64,000 nt of DNA from Viola odorata (lineage: Eukaryota; Streptophyta; Magnoliopsida; Malpighiales; Violaceae). A model generated the notes under the pieces. It did no database searches. It was not told where the DNA came from and saw only the letters and a program-made list of their open reading frames with translations. The DNA lies in the NCBI GenBank assembly GCA_963691705.1, contig OY829540.1, positions 68,930,367 through 68,994,366 on the forward strand. Direction: 5' to 3'. The position numbers were made by a program, and so were the translations under genes. This document shows positions 55,917 through 64,000 of the stretch, piece by piece (position 1 is the stretch's first letter; every line of letters begins with the position of its first letter).

Positions 55917-57027
55917 AGGTTGAAGCGAATTCAAAGTCTAGCCAAATCTTGCTAATGGAAAGAGTCAATCTTTTCGAAATTCAACTATGCTTAAATATAA
56001 TTTTAGTAATGGAGTAGAATATATTGAAAAAATTCTCTTTCGGAATTTGTCTTAAACTTGATTATTTTCTTATTCGATTACGAGAAAGAAAAATAGCCAG
56101 GAGATTGAAATCATTCTCTCTACCTAAAATTATTTGGTTCAGGACAAAACCAAAATTGGATATCTAGATTAAAAATGGACGAGTTTTTATATAGTGGATT
56201 AATAAAAGGACTGAAAATTTAAATTTTGAAACTCATGAAAAATTACTTTAAAATACTACTAAAGCATATAACCATTTAAAAAAAAAAAAATTAGAACAAT
56301 TAAATAAATAATATTTTTATTTTTATTTTTAAAAGCAGGATATAATAATTAAGAATAACTTAAAAATGACCTTTTTGAATTTTACTATTTCGATTCCTAT
56401 TTTGGCTGGAAAGCCCAATCACCTTGCCAAACCAGAGCCTCCTAAAACCTAAAACTCCTAAAACCCAGTTACCCCGGTGCCCCCTAACGAACAAAAACCC
56501 AACAACCCTGGAAAACCAGCGCAAACTCAGATCCTCACACTCGGCATCGCTTGGTTATCTCAACTTTTTAAAGTTTCATTCTTTAATCGCAAAATCTCAC
56601 CACCTAGATACACCCATAGCTAATCCATTGATAAAGCTGCATTCTTTCTTGTATATACAAACACATATTCTATACCTTAAGCAAAGGAAGACGATCCAAT
56701 ATACTTGTTGCCGTTTTAAGTTTCACGTCATTTGTTTCTCAACGAAGTGGCCGCAATCAAGGTTTTGACACCTGGGTATGTTTCTGTTTGATGAAATTCT
56801 TGTATCCGAAGCTCCATATTAATTGGTTTCCTTATTTTGGATTATTGGCATTGTGAAGATAGTATATTGAGTTGTAGTTTTGGCACATAGATTTAGTTAG
56901 GTTTGAGAAAGAGTTATAGCTTTGAAGTGTTTATGTTTCCGATAGATGGGTAGTGGTGGGATTAGCATATCGTATCTCCAGTTTGTTGTGTATTGAGCAT
57001 GTTTCAATTTGAGAGGGAAACCAAGAC
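55917..57027. other. SEC11 3' flank and PPR leader region
   Basis: AT-rich to about 56380, then a region likely to be the transcribed leader of the PPR gene, with a possible intron donor at 56776 (ctgggtatg). The open frame 56424-56768 looks like leader sequence. Confidence 0.55.
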
Positions 57028-58269
57028 ATGCTCTCCCTGCGACCTGTTCGCAGATTCTATTGCCACTCTGCTACTGCCACTGCTGTTACCGGTATTACAT
57101 CAGTTGATAGTCCTGCACCAGTATCAAATAAGGTCCGGAATCCAAGCCAAAATAAAAATCTAAATGAGAAACCTTTAGAGGAACCTGCCCTTGTCAAGCT
57201 TCAAGCTGAGCGGGATCCTGAAAAGCTGTTTAACCTTTTCAAGGCTAATGCTCAGAACAAGATTGTGGTTGAGAACCGCTTTGTCTTTGAACATACTGTT
57301 TCTCGGTTAGCTGGTGCTCAGCGGTTTGATTACATTGAGCATTTGCTTGAGCAACAAAAGACTCTTCCGCAAGGTAGGCGCGAGGGGTTCATTGTGAGAA
57401 TTATTATGTTGTATGGGAAGGTTGGGATGACTAAGCATGCTAGTGATACTTTTTATGATATGCATTTGTATGGATGCAAAAGGACAGTCAAATCTTTCAA
57501 TGCTACACTCAAGGTTTTGACTGGATCCCGTGACTTGGAAGCAATTGAAGCATTTCTTAAAGATGCTCCAAAGAAGTTTGATGTCAAGTTTGATATATTT
57601 TCACTTAACATCATTGTTAAAGCCTTTTGTGAAGTGGGTTATTTGGATAAAGCACATTTGGCAATGGTGCACATGGAAAATTGGGGTTTAAAGCCAGATG
57701 TTGTCACATACACAACACTTATATCAGCATCTTATAGGCATAATCGATGGATGATTGGTAATGGATTATGGAATCTTATGGTACTTAGGGGGTGCTTTCC
57801 TAATCTTGCAACATTTAATGTTAGGATTCAACATTTGGTTAATATAAGACGGGCATGGGAAGCAAATGATGAGATGCAGTCAATGCAGAAACTTGGTATT
57901 GTGCCTGATGAGGTTACATATAATTTGGTTATCAAGGGGTTTTGCCAGGCTGGGTATCTTGAGATGGCCAAAAGAGTTTATTCTGCTTTACATGGAAAAG
58001 GGTATAAACCCAATGCCAAAATTTACCAGACCATGATTCATTACTTATGTAACGGTGGAGAGTTTGATTTTGCATATACTATGTGTAAGGACTGTATGCA
58101 AAAGAACTGGCCATTGAATGTTGATACCATTCTTGCACTTCTACAAGGGTTGAAGAAGAATGGGGAACTTCATAAGGTGAAGATGATTGTGATTCTAGCT
58201 GAGAGGAAAGTGCCTCCTTTTCCTTCAAAACACTTGAGTTCCTTGCAATCCATACTATGTAGGAGTTAA
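57028..58269 (+). CDS. Pentatricopeptide-repeat protein (P class), intact, single exon
   Basis: 413 aa with no intron. The start MLSLRPVRRFYCHSATA is rich in Arg/Ser and lacks acids, as in mitochondrial presequences. From about residue 120 to 390 there are seven to eight 35-residue PPR motifs, for example FDIFSLNIIVKAFCEVGYL, PDVVTYTTLISASYRHNRW, PDEVTYNLVIKGFCQAGYL and NAKIYQTMIHYLCNGGEF. P-class PPR proteins bind organelle RNA in a sequence-specific way. The phrase QGRREGFIVRIIMLYGKVGM and the overall layout recall Arabidopsis At1g80150. RNA target unknown. Transcription probably includes a spliced 3' region (see 58270-61697). Confidence 0.93.
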   Translation: MLSLRPVRRFYCHSATATAVTGITSVDSPAPVSNKVRNPSQNKNLNEKPLEEPALVKLQAERDPEKLFNLFKANAQNKIVVENRFVFEHTVSRLAGAQRFDYIEHLLEQQKTLPQGRREGFIVRIIMLYGKVGMTKHASDTFYDMHLYGCKRTVKSFNATLKVLTGSRDLEAIEAFLKDAPKKFDVKFDIFSLNIIVKAFCEVGYLDKAHLAMVHMENWGLKPDVVTYTTLISASYRHNRWMIGNGLWNLMVLRGCFPNLATFNVRIQHLVNIRRAWEANDEMQSMQKLGIVPDEVTYNLVIKGFCQAGYLEMAKRVYSALHGKGYKPNAKIYQTMIHYLCNGGEFDFAYTMCKDCMQKNWPLNVDTILALLQGLKKNGELHKVKMIVILAERKVPPFPSKHLSSLQSILCRS

Positions 58270-61200
58270 ATTACCATCCTATTCTTTCATTTGATCCATT
58301 GGTAGATGTGCAGAACTTAAATGAACATTTATTCCAAACCAAGGGAATACCCATTCCCTCCAATTCTTTTGCAGTACCTCATCATAAAGATCCTGATGGC
58401 AGGGCAGTTCTATTGGACAATACCCTGATTTGTTGTAAGTTGTCACGCAGTTCCTCTCTTTTCTGAGTTCATGTTTGCTGCAATGCTTTCTTCTTTTTTC
58501 TATATTTTGAATTATCTCATGCTTGATTTATAACTACTCTTATCAACAATCATTCTACTCATGAATGATAGTTCCTCTATGCCAAAGTGTTGTCTTGCTC
58601 TGTTTTTGTTTGTCCAATTATGTGTCCTGACTAAAGTTATGTTTTGATATTTCTTTTTAAAACTACTTATTAATGAGATCAGAAGAAATAACACCTTTTG
58701 GATTCTCTTTTCTTTTGATAAATAAAAAATGAATAAAATAATGGATTGGCTTCCTCTTGTACTTGTCATGTACATCTTTAATCCCGCTGCATTGTTCTTG
58801 TAATTATGAATATATATACATTTGTTATTTATATAACTTATACTGACTTCAAACATTTGAATTTCATTTTCTTCTAAGACAAATTATCTTATGCCTATAC
58901 CTGTTATAGGAACGTTTTCGGCATGAGTGTCCACTGATGTAGACTACAATAGTCAGTCAGAAGAAGGCAACAGCCTCCCTTACATATCCGTTTGCTTCGG
59001 TGCTAAGATTGGTAAGCATCATTCTTATTTTAGCAGGCTTTCGGGCCAAATCCTGCATCTTGTAGTTGTAGTGTTATGTTTGAAAGCTTGTTTTTCTAGT
59101 CCTACTAGGGATTTGCTAGGTGTTTAGACATGTACATTTTTATTAGGTCAAAACAATTCAGCAGTTTCAGAAATTAAGATAATATGCTTGAGGTCATGCA
59201 AAGCAATAAATCCCCTTTTGTGTGTGACCCCTAAGATTCCTAGGTGTTATGATTCAGTGGTATGGGTCACTGACCACAGCCCTTAAACATCTTTCAAACC
59301 AAGCCTATATCCCATTTATAACTGCTATAGTAATAGGATGTGCAACTTAAATGTCCGAAGCATTGCATATAATGGCACATCTGCATCTGGTGACCTGGCG
59401 TTAGTCATAGGAAATTTAGTTTCCTTACTTGACTCTGAAGCATCCATGTCAGGTAAGGATACTGTTATGATGCTTAGACATTTGCACATGTAAATTCTTG
59501 GAAAATGTTAGCAATAAACCAATTCTGGCTCCAGGACAAGCTTATGTCCAGTATGTGCACTGGAGTCTGAAAAGATGGTTGATAACCAAAACAAAAATGA
59601 GCTCCATTACAGGAAGATACACAGTTCAAATTCCTTTGGTGTGGGTGTCCATTCTTCCATAGAAAATAGTGCTCTTCATTTATACACATTTAACTGCTCT
59701 AGCGATTCCCTCGCCTTTGTATTAACCTCTTTATTCATGCAGGACTGAAGTTATAATTGAAACGGCTCAGCTCAAAAGGTTAAGAGTTTATGGAAGGTGT
59801 GTCTGGCATATTTGGTGCTGCTGTGGGGTCATTATTTCAGTAAGGGCTTGTGTGTTCATGTGGTGATTCCTTTTATTGGCGCTCCTTAGTAGCTGTACAT
59901 GACCTTAGCTTATATCTCTTGATCTATAGTTACAGATACGATGAAGTAGAAATCCTGGCAAGAGGTGGAATCAGATTTTATCTAATTTCACCTTTTCCAT
60001 ATTGTTTGTGCACACATTTTGAATTGAGAGCGATTATAAAATAGGGGAATGGGAATAGGTAGGAATGAGAATGGAGTATGAAAATGAATGAGAATAAAAC
60101 TTTACACTTACCCATATTATTCTTGTTTGATTTTTAACTGTAAATAATTTAAAATTCATTCTTCCATAATTTATTTTTACATAATTCACGTTGGAACTTA
60201 TTAAATAATTATTGATTTCTGTTGTTATAGTTTGTCATATGTATATCACAAGTTGAAAGAAATAGTTAAAAATGAAATTGTAGTAAGTAATGTATTGTAA
60301 TGATAATAAATAATATAAATAATTTTTTTTTTTATAAAAAGAGTTAGAAATAAAAATATGGATGATACTTTGATCAATGAAACATACATGATTCTATTTT
60401 TCCTAATCTGATACTTGTTTAATTGACGAAGAGTATAATATCATTCCATTATATTAGTAGCTTGGAATGTGAGAGTAGTATTTTGTTATTTGGTTGGTCT
60501 CGTGGTCGTAAAAATCCTATACTTTTTCAACCGGTAATGATGATTTAAGAGTTTGATGAAACTCGAGTGAGTTTTATTCATATAAAATGAAATGTAAAAG
60601 AAAAAAGAGAAAACATTTACTTCTTTAACTGACTCATTTCATCTCATACAAAATCCATAATAAATTAATGATCAAACAACTTTGCAAAGAATATGATTTT
60701 ATTACACTAAATACATGAACTAGAAACCGTAAACAATACTTTTCTATAGTGTATCATTGACAATGCATGAATAATTGGCACATATTAAGACGTAAAAAAG
60801 TAGGGATAATGAAATAAATGGTCCCTTATCTCATTTTCGGCCACATTTAATACTCGTACTCGAATTACAAATTTAAAAGAACGTGATAAACTACTATACA
60901 TAATGACTGTAATCATTTATTATAAGAATTACCAATGAAAATGTTCAATAATGTTTTTTGTTGATTTTAGTACCATGTAATATATTCTCACCTCCTAAGG
61001 ATAGATGTCAAGTAGTTTATATCACTTTCTTTTAAATTTGTAAATATAATGGCGGAGCCTGAATAAATTTTATGAGGGTCTGGTTAGATAAAATAAATTA
61101 GGAAGAAAATATGAAGAATTGATGAAAAATAATAGAACTTTAAGAATTATTTTGTAATAATTCAAATTTGTGAGAGGTAATTATGAAGGACTAATATAAA

Positions 61201-61697
61201 AATAATATAATTTTAAAGAATATTACAGGATAATAGAATTTTTTAGTGTAAATATATGAAGGATTAGTGAAAAAATGAAATTTATAGATTATTATAAGAG
61301 AATAAAAATTTTGACGAAGAAAGAAGGATTAATATGAAAATAACTAAATTATAAGGACTATTATGGGAAAAACTGAAAAGTTTGGTTTCTGGTGGCCCCC
61401 GATCTCTACCACTCTCCGCCCTGGTTATGGCTCGACATGAACCAACTAAGGTCAGAATCGATTATGTACATCCGTAGTGATGTACACACATAATACTAAT
61501 AGAAACTCGAAAAAGTATTCAAATTTAGCGCCTGTTCTGCTTCTCAGTGGCTACAGCAGCAATATCAATGATTCTATCACAACAGTCCTAGAAGGAAAAA
61601 CAGAGACATGAACCCGCAAATTCACAAAAACCTTAAAACCTAAACACATAAAATCGAAGCAAGCAAAAAAAAAAATTATTCTGTTTTCGGTCTTTTC
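58270..61697. other. Long spacer between two PPR genes
   Basis: 58270-60050 is less AT-rich and has possible splice sites (for example tgtcaggtaagg at 59450), so it may be a spliced 3' untranslated region of the first PPR gene. No protein is recognised in it. 60050-61690 is AT-rich with nothing identified; the last 150 bp should hold the promoter of the next gene. Confidence 0.5.
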
Positions 61698-64000
61698 ATG
61701 TCTAAAACCCTTCTTTCTCGAATCAAGCCCCTTAACCCCTCAAAGTACACTTCTTTTTCTCCCATTCCCTTCACACCCCAAATCAAGAATCTAGTCAGAG
61801 ACACCATCCAAATTCTCCAAACTGACCATGAATGGGAAGAATCCTTAGAAACCTATTTAATTGATGCCGGAGCTGAAGTTTCAGATGTCGCACACTTTGT
61901 GTTTGATAAAATTCGTGACCCAGTTTTGGGTCTTAAATTCTTTCAATGGGCGTCTAAGCGGTCTAACTTCACCGAATCCTTAAATGGGCTTTCTTGTTCT
62001 TCGTATTTGAAGCTCTTGACACGGTCTAGACTGTTTCTCGAGGCTGAAAATCTATTGGAGACGATGAAATGTGAGAATTTGATTCCTACCCTTGAAGCAT
62101 TGAGTGTTGTTATTAGTGCGTATGTGGATTCTGGGTTGGGTGATAAGGCTATTGAGTTGTTCCATTTTGTTGTCCTGGTACATAATTGTGTGCCTGATGT
62201 TATTGCTTGCAATGCATTGCTTAATTTGCTTGTGAACCAAAGGAGTAAAGATTGCTCGTAAAGTGTATAATAAAATGGTTGAAAAAGGTGGCTGTTGGGA
62301 TAATTATAGTGTCTGTATAATAGTGAAGGGGTTATGTAAAGAAGGGGAGGTTAAGGAAGGTAGAAAGTTGATTGAGGAAAGGTGGGGGAAGGGGTGTACA
62401 CCGAATATTGTGTTCTACAATACGCTTATTGATGGATATTGTAAGAAAGGTGATCTTAAAAGCGCTTATTGGTTTTTCAGGAAGTTGAAATTGAAGGGGG
62501 TATTACCTACAGTTGAGACTTTTGGGTCTATGATTAATGGGTTTTGTAAGGAAGGGAATTTTGAGGCAGTTGATGGGCTTTTGGTGGATATGAAGGACCG
62601 AGGTTTGAATGTTAATATTCGAATATATAATAGTATTATTGATGCTAGAATTAAGCATGCTTGCAAGCTTGATACGGTGGAGACAGTACAGCGGATAGTT
62701 AAGAGTGGCTGTGAGCCTGATGCTGCAACATATAATATATTGATTAGTGCTTGCTCAAGGGATGGGAAAATTCATGAAGCTCAGCAGCTTCTGGAAAGTG
62801 CAAAAGGGAGGGGATTGTTGTTAAATAAATTTAGTTACACTCCTCTCATACATGGCTACTGCAAACAAGGGAACTATGCTAGGGCGCTAGACTTGTTAGT
62901 TGAGATGACTGAGAGGGGACATCAACCTGACTTGGTTGCTTATGGAGCTCTTACCCATGGACTAGTTGCTGCAGGGGAGATTGATGCTGCCTTAACAGTT
63001 CATAATAGAATGATGGAGAGGGGAGTATTGCCTGATGCAGGAGTTTACAATGTGTTGATGAGTGGACTTTGCAAGAAGGGGAGGCTAGCTGCCGCGAAGC
63101 TTTTATTAGTGGAGATGCTTGACCAAAATGTATCCCCTGATGCATTTGTGAATGTCACTTTGGTTGATGGGTTTATAAGGCATGGTGATCTTGATGAGGC
63201 CAAACAACTCTTTGAGCTCACTGTTTCTAAGGGCTTGGATCCTGGTGTTGTGGGATTCAACACCATGATTAAGGGTTATTGCAAATTTGGATTTATGAAT
63301 GATGCTCTATCGTGCATGAAAAAAATGAAAGAGAGCAATCATTCTCCAGATAAATTCACTTATTCTACAATCATAGATGGGTATGTGAAACAGAGTGACA
63401 TGGGTGGCGCACTGATGATGTTTGGACAGATGGTGAAACAGAAAGGCAAACCAAATGTAGTAATTTATACCTCTCTAATCAATGGATTTTGTCTCAGTGG
63501 AGATTCCGGAAGGGCTGAAATGTCTTTTCAAGTGATGAAGACTTGTGGATTGGAGCCGAATGTAGTGACATACTCTATACTTATTGGATGCTTTTGTAAA
63601 AAAGGTAAACTGAACAAGGCCTGCTTATATTTTGAGTTAATGCTTTTTAAGAGGTGCATTCCTAATGATGTTACCTTCAGCTATCTTATAAATGGTCTAA
63701 CAAATAATGTGGCCATCAGAGTTTCTAATGATGTAAGCGAGTATACTAAGAGTAAGAATTCCATATTGCTGGAATCTTTCAAGTGGATGATTTTAGATGG
63801 TTGGGATCAGAGGGCTGCTGCTTATAATTCTGTCCTCATTGGTCTTTGCCAGTACAAGATGGTCACCACTGCTTTGAAGTTACATGCCAAGATGATGAGC
63901 ACGGGGTTCCTTCCAGATCCTGTTTCTTTTGCTTCCCTCCTACAAGGTCTCTGTTTAGAGGGAAGATTACAGGAGTGGAGGAATTATGTTTCCCGCGAAT
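61698..64000 (+). pseudogene. Pentatricopeptide-repeat protein (P class), one frameshift, runs off the window
   Basis: Starts MSKTLLSRIKPLNPSKY and reads 187 codons to a TAA at 62259-62261. From about 62240 the next frame continues the same protein without a stop to the window edge (about 585 codons), so a single-base indel lies near 62235-62245. At least fifteen PPR motifs are visible, for example PNIVFYNTLIDGYCKKGDL, PTVETFGSMINGFCKEGNF, PDKFTYSTIIDGYVKQSDM and PNVVTYSILIGCFCKKGKL. The start and repeat order match Arabidopsis At1g52620 as I recall it. The rest is so well kept that a base-call error or a very young lesion is as likely as a dead gene. 3' end not in the window. Confidence 0.85.

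Overview
The window is nuclear DNA of a dicot-like flowering plant. It is AT-rich, its genes are broken by GT-AG introns, and it carries LTR retrotransposons, MITEs and plant gene families (CC-NLR, GH28 polygalacturonase, PPR, MDAR, rhomboid). The species cannot be named from the sequence alone. No CRISPR array, operon, rRNA gene or convincing tRNA gene was seen.

Layout. (1) 1-16046 and 28658-32937 are two copies of one duplicated module: the 5' part of a CC-NLR resistance gene, a spacer, a decayed monodehydroascorbate reductase (MDAR) pseudogene, and a flank. The right copy holds a complete two-exon NLR and serves as an empty site for the left copy. The left copy has two insertions with perfect 5-bp target duplications: a 5.07-kb non-autonomous Sirevirus-like element that encodes only Gag (1883-6947, LTRs almost identical), and an older, mutated Copia element (8886-15320). 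The Copia element is itself split inside reverse transcriptase by a 1.88-kb solo LTR (12370-14245). (2) 16263-40424 is a polygalacturonase (PG) cluster. It has one intact gene (19435-22093, reconstructed as 10 exons, 399 aa), one nearly complete gene with an exon-5 lesion (37370-40424), and several fragments. A segment made of the PG 3' end plus its downstream flank, with a Stowaway-like MITE, recurs five times. A 5'-truncated LINE, a second MITE family, a probable second solo LTR and a Mutator-like element with long inverted repeats and a glycine-rich insert (24458-25943) lie among them. (3) 40912-64000 is gene-rich and ordinary: a rhomboid protease, a DCC-family protein, the SEC11 signal-peptidase catalytic subunit and two PPR genes. 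From memory, rhomboid-DCC-SEC11-PPR matches a run of neighbours on Arabidopsis chromosome 1 (At1g52580 to At1g52620). Between DCC and SEC11 sits a foreign-looking block with a single Cu/Zn-superoxide-dismutase exon placed in compatible splice phase ahead of the C-terminal exons of a DHHC S-acyltransferase. Diverged inverted repeats flank it.

The intact genes serve immune recognition (NLR), pectin breakdown in the wall (PG), intramembrane proteolysis (rhomboid), ER signal-peptide removal (SEC11) and organelle RNA metabolism (PPRs). They are independent transcription units. The most unusual items are the Gag-only Sirevirus relative with eight tandem palindromes in each LTR, the SOD/S-acyltransferase chimera, the PG genes that appear to start with an ATG-only first exon, and a 44-base poly-C run just upstream of SEC11.
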